Below, one piece after another: positions 33,926 to 45,306 of a stretch of 64,000 nucleotides of DNA. The stretch's first letter is position 1. Every line of letters begins with the position of its first letter. Origin of the DNA: Cannabis sativa (Eukaryota; Streptophyta; Magnoliopsida; Rosales; Cannabaceae); contig NC_083602.1 of the NCBI RefSeq assembly GCF_029168945.1, positions 11,591,850 to 11,655,849 of the forward strand, read 5' to 3'. The notes under the pieces were generated by a model that saw nothing but the letters and a program-made list of their open reading frames with translations, did no database searches and was not told the origin of the DNA. A program made the translations under genes and the position numbers.

Positions 33926-36420
33926 GAGTAATTTGCGGCATAAATACCTAAGTTTTATGCCGAGTAGCAGATAAATACCTAAGTCGTATTTTTGGCGGTA
34001 AAAATACCTTCCGTCACTAGTGTGGAACTTCCGTAGGTACCTGACCGTTATGTGCCAGGTTAGTGTCCACGTGTCATTCTTTGATTAGTCCATGTCATTT
34101 AATTTATATATTTTATTTAAAAAAATTAATTTAAACATTTAAAAGTATTTTAAAATTAAAACAATCATTAAAAAAATATAAAAATTATATTACAATAAAA
34201 CTTAATTTATTTAAAAAACTAAATGACATACTTAAAATAAAATTAAATACATTTAATATATTCATTCAAATTCATCCATTGCTCTCGAACCCAGAAAATT
34301 TCTAACCCCAATTCGAATTCATCCATTGTTCTTCCCCAAAATTTTTTACTCAGATCCCACTTAAATGTGTAGCAACATCAATGCGATCGAAAACCTCATC
34401 ACTCACCAACATCTATCTAGCAAAATCAAGTTGACAACACAAATTGGACCACAAAAAAAACCCAGAAAAACTTAAATAATAAAAAAAAAAAACCAGAAAA
34501 AATAAATACAAACATTCCTAAAAAATCCTTAACGATGAACAAAGAAACCTGTAATACATCCAGTAAAAAAAATCAAACCATAATGGTTCCGTCGATGACC
34601 AGATTTCCGCCAAGCCCAAGTGTTCTGTCGAACTCACCCATATCTCCCTCACACTTCGCATAGAGAGAAACAGAGAGAAGGATACTAGTTTTTTTAGTCT
34701 TCTTCTTCGATTTATCTTCTTCATCGTCAGCAAGGCTATTCACCAGGTTGCGGCTAATTTGGATACTAAACTCACCCATGATTTCACAGCTTCCTGATAA
34801 AATACCTAAATGCATTAACAGAAGTAAAACAGAAAGACAAATTTCTCTCAACATAACCTCCATATATTTCTCCTTTCTGCTATAACACCCAAACTTATTG
34901 CATAACAATAAATCTCCAAACAATGATAAAAGAACTGGAAAAAAAGTTCAGTCATGGGTGCAAGAGCATCACAATCAGAAAATTATTATTGTTTTGTTTT
35001 GTTTTTTGACTGATTGGGACATGGGCTCAAGTTATTTATTTATTTTTTTTTTATTTTAATGGATGTAAAAATTATTATTTATTATTTTTAATATTTAATA
35101 ATTATTATTTTTTGAGATAATTTAATAATTATTATTTTGATTAAAAGGTTGATGGGATGTGGGCTGTCATAAAAGTGACATGTTTTACTTTTTCTTTTAT
35201 TTAAATAAATTTAAAAATCACACCCCATGTCTCACTCTTTTTCTTTTATTTAAATAGATTTAAAAATCCCACTCCCATTTCTCACTATTCATCTTCTTCT
35301 TCATCTTTATCTTCTAGCTTTTTACATAAATCTCACCTCCATGTTCTAATATTCATCTTCTTCTTCAAGTTTTTTTTTTCTTCATCTTTACTGTTGTTTT
35401 AGTATTGTTTTACTGTTGTTTTTCATGTTTTTTTATTTTTTTTCATGTTCAGTTCTTCTTCTTCATCTTCTTTTCTTTTCTTCTTCTTCTTCTTCTTTTT
35501 TTTTTAAAAATTTTTTGAAGTTCTTAGTTATGTTTTTTTTGAAAATATAAGAGTTAGTGTGGTTTTTTTTTGTTCTAATTTTCCAGAACTTTCTTGCAAA
35601 TATAGTGCATTTAGTATTGAGGATGTGCACAACATAGTTAATTTTTGATCATTTTTTTCTTTTATTGTTTTATTTGTTTTAGTATTGTTTTACTGTTGTT
35701 TTTCATGATTTATTTATTTGATGCCGATTTCACTGCCCTTGCTCCATCTCGCTGGAATTAATAGGTATTTTCTGGGTGTTCTCATGTTGTTGTGATGGTT
35801 CTGTCTGTGAGTGTAGAAGATGGAGGCTATAAATACATTTCTTCTTCGTTCTCTTTGGCTATTTTTGTGGTTTTTTTCTTTTGGTTCTCCTATAAATACA
35901 TTTGACGAGCTCACTCACAAGAGAGTTTTGAGGTGTGTGTTTCTTTTATATTTTTCTAAGTAGTTATATTTGCTTCATTTGTTTTTGTGTTGTTTCAGTG
36001 TTGTTTTAGTAGTTTTTTTTATTATAATTTTCTAGGAATAGACTTGCAAATATAGTTGATTTTGCATCTGGTGTTGAGGTTGTGCAGCAGATTGTTTGTT
36101 TTTTTTAATAATTTTTTCTTTTGTTTTGTTTGATTGTTTTAGTGTTGTTTTACCGTTGTTTTGCCATGATTATTTATTGACGTCGATTTTACTGCTTTTG
36201 TTCAATCTTGTCGGAATTAATGGTTATTTTCCGGTTGTCCTGGTGTTGTTGTGGTGGTTATGTCTGTGATTGTCAAAGATGGAGGCCTCATACTTTTGTT
36301 TTGGTATTGACAGTATAAAAGAAAAAAAAAAGGGGAGGACAGTATAAATGTAAATTCTGCCGTGTGGTAGTAAAATTGAAAAGTATTACCCCAAATCCAG
36401 TATTTTTGTAAAATGCCCAA
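33926..36420. other. Region starting with one MULE-like terminus and containing a tandem duplication
   Basis: GAGTAATTTGCGGCATAAAT at 33926 matches the terminal repeat of the 3468-3842 MITE family, but I found no opposite end within the next 2.5 kb. At 34518-34923 the minus strand has an open frame of 116 residues (with SLADDEEDKSKKKTKK) that I do not recognise. From about 35380 the region is T-rich, with a TTC microsatellite (about 35468-35500) and a roughly 260-bp direct duplication (35573-35830 and 36022-36285). There is no confident gene. Confidence 0.4.
35573..36285 (+). repeat. Direct duplication, units about 260 bp, offset about 449 bp
   Basis: Copies at 35573-35830 and 36022-36285 share CTTGCAAATATAGT, the block GTTTTA(C)TGTTGTTTTTCATGATT, CTGCTTTTGTTCAATCT-like and GGAATTAATGGTTATTTTC-like segments, and end GATGGAGGC. 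Similarity is about 75 percent by eye, so the duplication is old. Confidence 0.65.
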
Positions 36421-36870
36421 AAAATTAAGATAAAATTAAATTTTATTAAAAAATATCGCATATAAGTTTATTTCAAACCTCTTCTATACAAGTTAAACTA
36501 GTAGTATGTATATAACATGTACTAACAAAGACCAAAATCTCTATAATTCTATGGTCTTATATGTTATTTATTTTCTTTTATGTTTTAGTAACTACTTTCA
36601 AATTGTAGAGTTAAAATATTTATATATATATATATATTTATTTTTCATTTAATAAATTTAATACAATGCGATACTTTAAAGTATATATACTGTTTTTTTT
36701 AATGAAAATGGAGACTAAATTTATACAATGTGAAATTTTTAAGTACATACTTTTTGAAGAAGAAATGGTGAATAAAAATCAATGTGAACTTTTAATTTTA
36801 ATATTATGAAAAAAAATCATCTTGTGTATTGTGTGTATATATTATTACATATAATATATTATTACATGAA
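36421..36870. other. AT-rich intergenic stretch, nothing recognised
   Basis: Contains an (AT)n run near 36623-36640 and no coding frame. Confidence 0.5.
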
Positions 36871-37116
36871 TAAAAATTTGGGGCTTTTTCCATTTTTACA
36901 CTTCAAAACAGTTTTTTTTTTTTTTTTTTTTTGCATTTGTACGGAATTCTACATAGAAACCCGCAACTAGCGCTGTAACCTAAATTGCAACAAAAAATCG
37001 TACAAAAACCCTTATTGCAACTAGTGCTGCAACCACTTTAGAAACCCAAACCGTAAATTTGAAAAAAAAAAAAAAAAGATTAAAAAAATACTATGGGGTA
37101 ATTCCCCTAAAAACTT
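36871..37116. mobile_element. Small Mutator-type MITE with near-perfect 9-bp TSD
   Basis: The element is 36880-37107 (228 bp), with ends GGGGCTTTTTCC and, inverted, GGGGAATTACCCC. The flanks taaaaattt (36871-36879) and taaaaactt (37108-37116) match at 8 of 9 positions. Inside is a repeated block GCAACTAGCGCTG / GCAACTAGTGCTG. Confidence 0.55.
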
Positions 37117-37185
37117 TATATGTCTTTTTAAAAAAATTTAAATATAAAAGACAAATAAATTTTTTTAATTTATATTAATTAATAG

Positions 37186-37600
37186 AGTTGTGAAAAATAA
37201 TTATCTTGAATTATTATATATATAATGTGGTTGTGTGTATAACTTATTAATAAAAAAAAAAGTTTATATATGTACCCTTTAAAATAAATAACAATAAAAA
37301 AGAAAAAAAAAACAAAAATTAAATAAGACATTCTAATTTATATTAATAGAGTTGTGAAAAATAATTATCTTGAATTATTATATACAATGTGGTTGTGTGT
37401 ATAATTTATTATTAAATAAAAAAATGAGCAAACCACTTGAGGCTAGCTCAAGTGGCCATAGGAGGATGCATGTGTGTTGGAGGTCTTGGTTTCGAGTCTC
37501 AAGTGATGCATTGTGTAATATATAAACGCTAAAAAAAAAAAAAAAGTTTATATATGTGCCCTTTAAAATAAATAAAAGAAAAAAAGGAAAAAAAAATGGC
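37186..37600 (+). repeat. Tandem duplication, second copy carrying a SINE
   Basis: About 160 bp starting GTTGTGAAAAATAATTATC (37186-37345) is repeated from 37347 to about 37600. The copies agree closely through TTTATATATGT(A/G)CCC and the A/G-rich end. The second copy has an extra segment of about 121 bp, the SINE at 37425-37545. Confidence 0.85.
37425..37545 (+). mobile_element. tRNA-derived SINE
   Basis: The insertion has a polymerase III A box (TAGCTCAAGTGG, 37444-37455) and a B box (GGTTTCGAGTCTC, 37488-37500) about 32 bp apart, followed by a short body and a 15-nt A tail. The neighbouring unoccupied copy of the same duplicated sequence (37186-37345) shows the empty site as an A-run. The B box has one change from GGTTCGANTCC. 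SINEs are transcribed by RNA polymerase III and moved by LINE proteins. Confidence 0.75.
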
Positions 37601-37870
37601 TTATATTAAAAATAAAAATACTTAATTTATATGTTATTATATATATTAATGCATTTGATTTTATTTTATTTTTTTTGAAATTGGTAATGCATATAAATTT
37701 ATAGGTTATTAAATATGTATTAAGTTATTGAATAAAAAAATTTGAAAAAAAAAACAAAAAAACAAATTAGTATTAAGCACAAAAAGATAAAATAACATAA
37801 CGAAAACCAAAAAATATCACCCATCTTTATATATATGTTATAGATATATATAAATAATCACATAAGATAT

Positions 37871-38785
37871 ATTAAGGGAGCTAATACAATAAGTATTGTA
37901 ATTTTTACCTATCAATAGGGATATTAATTTGTAGCCATTGATTTAATCCAATGGTTTAAATCAACTCTTGAAAACTACACCAAAATAATATATTTTTTTA
38001 TTTATAATTAATCTTTAATATTATTAATTGTAGGTTCAACTAACAAACTCCAAACCTAACTCCAAACCTAATATTCTTATCTTTTTATTTTATTTCTATT
38101 TAAAATTTAGTTTTAATTATATTTTTTTTTTAATTTCAAATTTACATAAAAAAATATTTTAATTAAATTTATTTTTAAAACAATAATTATACTTATAAAA
38201 CTTATAACATATTCAACTTATAATAATTTTATAATAATCACTCCTAAAATAATTAAAATGTCATCATGAGTTCAATACTTTAGAAGTAATATTTTCTTTT
38301 TTTTTCTTTACTTATATTTAATTTAAGATTTCAATTAGTTTAATAATTTTAAAATTCTATCATATTATATTAATTAATTTTATTTTTTAAGATTATAATG
38401 TTCAATATATTTAAAAATTTTAGATATAAAATTAATTATTTACAACAATTACATTATTTATAAAATCATGCATGAACTAGTAAATAATATACATAGTATG
38501 CTTATTCTTCAACTTAGTTTAAGGTAAATGTTCAATGTATTTAAACTTTTATTTGTTAATATATGTTGATGGTTCTATTACATAAAGTATAATAGTGAAC
38601 AATAAAATAACACATGCAATAATAATAATAATAATAATCTACTAAAAAATTTGTCAAATAAAAATTGAATAATTAATTTTGTCAAATAAAAAAAATACAT
38701 TATAAATAGATGAAAAATTTTGTACTAAAAAAATATTTGAACGATTTCGATTTAACCCAATCCCTACCATAATAGCCCCCATTAA
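37871..38785. mobile_element. Non-autonomous element with GGGGGCTATTATGGT ends and TSD attaa
   Basis: The right end is AATCCCTACCATAATAGCCCCC (to 38780) and the left end GGGAGCTAATACAATAAG (from 37876) is a diverged inverse. The direct repeat attaa flanks both (37871-37875 and 38781-38785). The first 230 bp reappear at 51861-52110, where the left end is intact (GGGGGCTATTATGGTAGGG). There is no coding capacity. The superfamily is not clear. Confidence 0.65.
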
Positions 38786-38824
38786 ATATATATCTTACTA
38801 TTATAGATATGGCTTATTGGTGTG

Positions 38825-39095
38825 ATAGTTGATGACAAATTTGCCCTCATAAACTTAATGTTTATTACAAATCTATTTTTTTTTTTTGTTTTTACCCTCT
38901 TTTGTTTTTACCCTCATAAGTTGAAGTCAAAAACTACACTAATTAGTAATTAGTCATTGATGACAAACTTTAAGTGTGATAGTTGATGACAAATTCGCCC
39001 TCATAAACTTAATATTATTAAAAGTCTATTTCTTTTGTCTTTACCTTTTTATTTTTTTATTTTTACCCTCATAAGTTGAAGTAAAAAACTATACT
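38825..39095 (+). repeat. Two direct repeats of about 140 bp
   Basis: Copies at about 38825-38945 and 38966-39095 both contain GTGTGATAGTTGATGACAAA, TCGCCCTCATAAACTTAAT-like and TACCCTCATAAGTTGAAGT segments. Confidence 0.8.
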
Positions 39096-40735
39096 AATTA
39101 CTCTTTTGTTGTCACTTTTATCGTTTATAATATTGTGGAATTACATTGAGATATTACATTGATCTTAATTTACTTGTTTGAAAGTCAATTTATTAAAAAA
39201 ATTTACCACTTTTTTGTTTGTTTGGTTTTTTTAATACAAATAAAGAGATTGTGATCTAACTATTATATATAATTATGTGAGAATTATATGTGAGTGTTGT
39301 TGATAAGTGGAAGAATATTATACTTTTAATATAATTATATATATATTTTTTTTTTATATAAAATGAGGTAAAATGTTATTTTAAGGAGCAAAACTAAAAT
39401 ATTTTAACAACTACTTTTGTAGTTCTTTTTTAATTTGTATAGTAATATAAGTAGCAACTTATGTTTTCTTCATTCAACACAATTTTTTGGGATAAAATTT
39501 TCTTTGTCTCTATCAAATGTCAAATTTTTAGTATGTTTAATACTGGATTTAACTTTTTTTTAATAAATAAATGCTACAGTTAACTTGAACACAATATCAC
39601 TTTACTATTCCATATTTTTGTTTTTTATATTTTGCTATTTTATATATTTGTTAATGTATGAGTGAGTCTTACCATTTAAAATATTACTTTAGAGATATTT
39701 GTAACAATGGCTCAAATTATTATATTTATTACTTAAGTATCTAAGTTATTTTTTAGCAGCAAAAATACTGAAATTATTATATTTGTAACACATAAATATC
39801 AATTTTTTTTTTGTAATTAAAAACACCTAAATCATTAAGTTTGTAACACTTAAGTACGTAAGTTGTAATTTTTTTTTATTATTAAAATACTTAGATTATT
39901 AATAGATTTGACACTACGTATGCAGAGTACTTAAAAAATAATATATTTTATATATATATTTTTCCATATATTTTTTCAGTTTTTGTACTTACATTTTTTT
40001 TTTCGAAAAATAACGTCATATTTAAGTTGCGAGAACATAGTATATTGTAGAAACAACGTGAGAACAATTATAAAACGATTGTTGTATTTTTATAAAGAAA
40101 AATAAGGAAATTAGCCCTTAAAAATATTAAATATACAGTAGATTCGTATTTTAGTAATTTTTTTATAGTTAATAATGAAATAATTTTAGAAATAATTTAG
40201 TTAGTTAGGATCTATAAACATATAAATTTGAATATCTTTGATGCTAATCAAATAATTTAGTACAAATATTACAAGCATTATAATTTAAATACTTTTACTG
40301 TTAAAAAAATAATTTTATCTACTTTTTTTTTGGTAATTTAGAAATTTGGGTATTTACTTTTTTTTTTTGGTAATTTAAAAATTTGGGTATTTACTTAAGT
40401 ACTACAAACCTAATACTTTAGGTACTTTTTGGTGTAAATATTCCTTATTTACTTTTATGATATAACTATCTATGAAGTAGTAAATCTTGCTAAAATAAAA
40501 ATATCCCGAAGTTAATTTTTTTGTGAAATAATTTTAATTTTTTAACTCATATCCTATATAATAAAAATATTATATTATAGTTATATATATACAAAAATTA
40601 ATATATCATAAATATATATACAAAATATTTAAATTTTATTTTTAGGCTTATAAGTTATTTATAATTTTCTAAAAAATTTACAGGTTGACTAATTAATAGT
40701 AGTAATATTGTAAGAAACTTCTTTGGTGCACTGAT
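39096..40735. other. AT-rich intergenic stretch with weak MITE relics
   Basis: No genes. Blocks such as TTACTTAAGTATCTAAGTTATTTTTTAGCAGCAAAAATAC (about 39730) and GGTACTTTTTGGTGTAAATA (about 40421) look like worn ends of the GCGGCATAAATAC MITE family, but I cannot define an element. Confidence 0.4.
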
Positions 40736-41971
40736 TGTAAAGACCGCTTAGCTTAAATTTAGAAATTAGCTTATGAAAATTAGTTATTGATTCTAAATTA
40801 TTAATTTATGATGTTTTATTTGAATTTAGAATGCATTTTATATGTCATATATAGAAATTTCATATTTTTGCATGTTCAGTGTTCAGCAACATTGGAATGC
40901 GGTGTATGGCTTAGTTGAATCACATCTTAGTACTTTAGTTTAGCAGGGCGATATAGTTAGACATTGGGAATGTCGAGAATAGTCGGGAATTTAAAATTTC
41001 CTAAATTACCCCTTAGTGACTTTTAGTGGCTATTAGTATGGAAGGGCAAAATTGTCATTTTGCCAAGCCTTAGTTTGTCTTTTTGTGAGAATGGAGTTTA
41101 CTAGTAAATCTAATTTTTAGTAATGTTTAAGGCTGATATTAGTTGAATTAATCAAAAGGGTATTATCTCATTTTCATGAAAAATCAAAGTAAAGGAAAAT
41201 TTCATTTTCTCTCAATTCTCTCTCTCATTTTCGAAACCCATGGAACCAGCTAGGGTTGGGTTTTCTTCAGCAGCTCTAGGGGATTTTCAGCTAGTTTCAA
41301 GTGAATCCAAGCCAAGGTATATCTCTTGGTAACCTCCTCTTTTTTTTTTTTTTTTTTTTTTTTGAATTTTAAGGAAATGAATTTTGCATGCTTTGTGGTT
41401 TTTGTTGCTGTGGCTGCTGTTAGGGTTTAGTTTTGTTTTTTGAAGCTTAATTATAATTAGATAAGTGGATTTAAGCAGGTTTTAGTGGTTGTTGGTTGGA
41501 TTTGATTTGGAGGTTCTGTAGTTGTTTTGTTGCTTTAGATATGTTGTGTATGGTCTAAATAACAGGTCTGGAAAGTTTGGCTTGAATTGGGGTTGAATTG
41601 GTGAAGATATGAAAATTTTGGTCTTTCCTGCACTGAGCCGAAATTCCGGTTTAGAGGGGCCAGTAGGAACCGGAATTCCGGTTGGCTCTCACGAATTTTC
41701 CCAAAACTGGAATTCCGGTTGGGGAACCGGTCTACCGGTTGGGGGCAATTTTGGGAACCCTAGTTTTTCCCATTTTTGTGTGGTTTAGGGTATTTCCATG
41801 TTATTTATCGATAGGGAAACTTTTAGTTTCAAGTTTAAGTCTCCAGAAAGTGATTTAGCGTGTCACTCACCTATGTTATAATTGATGTGATTTAGGAGCC
41901 TGTAATTCGCCGAGCAGTTGTTCCACTCAGGTTGGCCGGCACACCTGAATTCAGAATCAAGGTAAGATTAG

Positions 41972-44115
41972 TGTAATGACCGCTCAAGTATATGGATTAG
42001 TAAAGGCAATTAGCACTAATTTTTATTATTTTATTATTATTTGTGAATTAATTTAATTGTGGACCCCAATTTTTAGAAATAAATATTAGAGTTATAATTT
42101 CTCAATTCCGGAGATTTTATTAAACTCTAGGGGTATTATCTAGCTTATATGTGTAATATGTTATTTTTGTAATTTTTGTTTGGCGACAACGGAAAATGCG
42201 ATGGATGGCTAGATTGATCACATGGGTAAGTTTAGAACCTTATTTCTTAGTGGGAAATATTTTAAAGGAAATATTTTGTCGGGATTGAGCGGGGTTATGG
42301 AATTGACCATTTTACCCCTAGCTTTTGAGACACCTAAGTTGTTAACTTAAAGGGCAAAGTGGTAATTTGTTTGGGGTTGTGTGGCTGCCTAAAAGTGTGG
42401 CACGTGGCCACTTGTTTTCAGCCAAGGGAAATGGATTTTCCCTAAATGAATTTATTTCATTTATCCCATTTAGAAAATTAGAAGGAAAATAAGAAATTCA
42501 AAGGAAAAGCTTCCTTCTTCTCTCTCTCTCTTCGTAACCAGCAAGGGCAAGGAAAAAGAGCTGCTGAATCTTGGTGATTTTAGCAAGGAACCTTGGGAGA
42601 TTCAAGTTAAGGTAAGCCCTAGTGAACCCCTCTTTAGTTTTTTAAGTTTTTGCTTATTTTGAAATGGTGAAATTGTGTTAGAGGAGCTGTTAGAGTTTGA
42701 TGTTAGTTTGGTTCGAATTCTAGGGTTAGGTTGAGTTGAATTTAGCCTATAGCAGCTGGTTTTGAGTTTATTTGGTTGGTTTGATATCACTTTGAGCATG
42801 GAGTTCAAAGCTTTGAGCTTTAATGGCAAATTGATTTTGAATGGTTTGTTCTATGAATTGCTAGCTGGAATATATTGTTTATGCCTTAATTAGGTACTCT
42901 GGAAGGTTTCATGGAATTTGGTGGAAGATTGAGCATTGAATGAAATGCTTTGGGGAAACTGGTGCAAACCGGCTAGCCGGTTTGCAGGGCCACAAAAACC
43001 GGCTAGCCGATTTTGGCAGGGTTCCCCGGGCCTTTCATTTTCTCAATTTTTGCCATTTCAATGCCTCGGATGGGTGTCTCCCCATTTCCAGAGTTAGAAT
43101 AACCCATTAAGAGCATAGCAGAACCTAGGGTTTTGGTTTTGGATTTCCCGGGTTAGGGTTTTGAACCATGTAACTTACCCGGTTTCAAAATGTGATTAGG
43201 GCATCCATCTAGCACGAGATTTCCGTTCAGGTCGGTCAGCACGTTTGAATTCGGAAAAACAGGTAAGAACTGAATATAACGTGTGATATAAATATCTGGG
43301 TGTATGTATATGTATGATATATATATGCATGCTGTGTGTATCCTTATATATGTTTGGGTGATATCATAGCGACACAACCATTGTGTCGGTTCAGCAGTAC
43401 ATGCATCGTACTGGTTAAGAGTGTTATTCACCCTGGAAAGTATGTTTTGGTACTATCATAGCGACACAACCATTGTGTCGGTTCAGCAGTACAGGCATAG
43501 TACTGGTTAAGAGTGATATCATGGCCAATCATACTTTTAGATGCTATTGATGCTATCATAGCGGCACGAACATAGTGTCGGTCCTACAACACGATTATAG
43601 TGCTGGTAGGAGTGATATCATGGTCAGTAGCACAAGCAGTTAGAACGTTCTTGCTCATCTGTTAAGCCCTGTAGATAGGTGTATGGGCGCCTATTTACAG
43701 GTCGGAATTTATGTGATATGTTATATGCATTTCTTGCTGAGTCTGTCGACTCACAGTTTCTACTTTCATGTGTAGGTAAAGGAAAGGCGAAGGCTGAACA
43801 GGAGTGAACCTGAGCTCGGGTGAGATTGTACATGTCAAAGCAGCGCGACCTGGAGTGTTCGGTCTCGGGACATCTGGGGATTTGTATTTTGGTAGTCGCT
43901 GTGCGACCTGTAATAAATGTATATTTTGAAAAGTTAATTTTACAAAGTTTGAAAACGGGATCCCGATATATGTAAATATTTTATTATATTATAAAGTTTA
44001 ATAATTAACATAAAAGTTTTAAATTGACACGTTTTTCGAGAAAAATCTTTGATTAGCAAAGATTGCACAATAATTGAAAAAGCACTGTAGCGTGCCTTAG
44101 CATTAGGGCGTTACA
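41972..44115 (+). repeat. 5' LTR of the complete gypsy element
   Basis: 2144 bp. It contains a 20-bp perfect palindrome around CCGGCTAGCCGG (42965-42984), a hairpin array (43354-43620), the GAGTCTGTCGACTCACAG block (about 43739), a GTCGC-TGT-GCGAC hairpin (about 43898) and the ATCTTTG-ATTAG-CAAAGAT stem (44045-44063). It ends 4 nt before the primer-binding site. Confidence 0.95.
43354..43620 (+). repeat. Tandem double-hairpin units in the 5' LTR
   Basis: Three units of about 100 bp each carry two self-complementary parts: CGACACAACCATTGTGTCGG and a CAGTACAGGCATAGTACTGG-type stem, joined by TTAAGAGTGATATCATGG-like sequence. The third unit is diverged, but both stems still pair (GGCACGAACATAGTGTCGG; GCACGATTATAGTGCTGG). 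Confidence 0.8.
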
Positions 44116-44119
44116 ATTT

Positions 44120-44131
44120 TGGTATCAGAGC
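44120..44131 (+). other. Primer-binding site (initiator tRNA-Met type)
   Basis: TGGTATCAGAGC, 4 nt after the 5' LTR, is the complement of the 3' end of plant initiator tRNA-Met, the usual primer for reverse transcription of plant gypsy elements. Confidence 0.92.
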
Positions 44132-44400
44132 CGCCAGGTTTGTCTACCGAAGCTTGCTAAGATATGTACAATCTTCATCAGAGAAAGCTCGGTTCACGGT
44201 TCAGTAAGCCCGTACTTGTTTAGTATTTTTTTTTTTTTTTAAAAAAAATTACGAATGTGAAAGCATGTTAGGAAGCATATTAGATTATAACTGTTTATGA
44301 TAAGTGCATTGCCTTAAAATCCATAAGTGCAGTAGTAAGTATGTAAATAGGTCGTTGCCTGACCAAGGTGACTTACTAACTGACAGGTTAGTCTTATAGA

Positions 44401-45306
44401 ATGGACACCTGGTGCATTATGGAGAGTCAAAATAAAGTGGCCAGGGCTAGTAACGGTTGGAGAGAATGGAGTTCAAGTTGTCCCCGTAACCAAGGTGAAA
44501 TCCCTTGGAGGGCTTCCGACGGGAGTGATGGTTATCCGTCACAGGCTCCGTTGGATTTGGAGCAAAGGTTTGCAAAAATGGAAGCTGTGATTCAACGACA
44601 TGAAGAAGAGATTCAGAGGTTGAAACAGCAAAGGTCTCCTGTAGTATCTTTACCACATATACCAATCATTTTTGATTCGGTATTACCAGCAAAGCATGGA
44701 ATGGCTGGTACTCAAGTGGAACCATTGTATGAAAAGATTTGGATCCAAGAACCTTCAGACCTTCAGGGAGGTTCAAATGTGAAGAATGCTTCTTAGGTTG
44801 GAAGCCCTGAGGAAATTTTTATGAGACCTCAGGAGATTATGGTAGAGGGTCAGAATATTACCTGCCTGAATCCAGAATATGGTGGAAGTGGTAGGAGCTC
44901 CATGATTGAGCGAAAGAGGAAACCTACATCGTCAGTGGTGGGTTTAAGACAGAACAAGCAGTTCCGAAGGTTTCAAGGCAAGGGAGCACGCCAGGGTTAT
45001 TCTTACCCTGAGTGCCCACGTTGCATGAAACACCATCCCGGAGAATGCAACCGAAAAGTATGTTTTCAATGTGGCAAGGTTGGGCATTTTAAGAAAGATT
45101 GCCCACAGGTGGAGAAAGAAGAACAAGAGCAGAAAGCGGTATTTGTTCTTACCCCGGTGAATGCTAATGCTCAAGCTGATGATGCAGCAAGCCCTTCTGT
45201 AGTGGCAGGTCAGTTCTCTGTAAGCGACGTCTTTTACATTGTGATGTTTAATTCGGGAGCTACACGCTTATATGTAACTATAAGAGTGATTGATCTTTTA
45301 GGGTAG
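44401..45306 (+). pseudogene. gypsy gag and protease region, defective
   Basis: The start MDTWCIMESQNKVARASNGW is followed by a coiled-coil-like stretch (LEQRFAKMEAVIQRHEEEI), a TAG stop at 44794-44796 and, in the same frame, an RQGYSYPECPRCMKHHPGEC motif and the zinc knuckle CFQCGKVGHFKKDCP. The roughly 100-residue capsid-like core normally found between the coiled coil and the knuckle is not seen, so gag appears internally deleted. The protease motif expected as DSGA reads NSGAT (Asn codon at 45251), which removes the catalytic aspartate. A stop follows at 45304-45306. Confidence 0.85.

Noticed and set aside
42602..43833. Minus-strand open frames (42602-42829, 43153-43431, 43624-43833) repeated almost identically at 49248-49475, 49799-50077 and 50270-50479.
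   Set aside because: They lie wholly inside the two LTRs of the complete gypsy element. Their repetition reflects LTR identity, not gene duplication, and they have no domain signature.
44116..44135. tRNA gene near TGGTATCAGAGC.
   Set aside because: Only the 12-nt primer-binding complement is present, directly after an LTR; no cloverleaf surrounds it.
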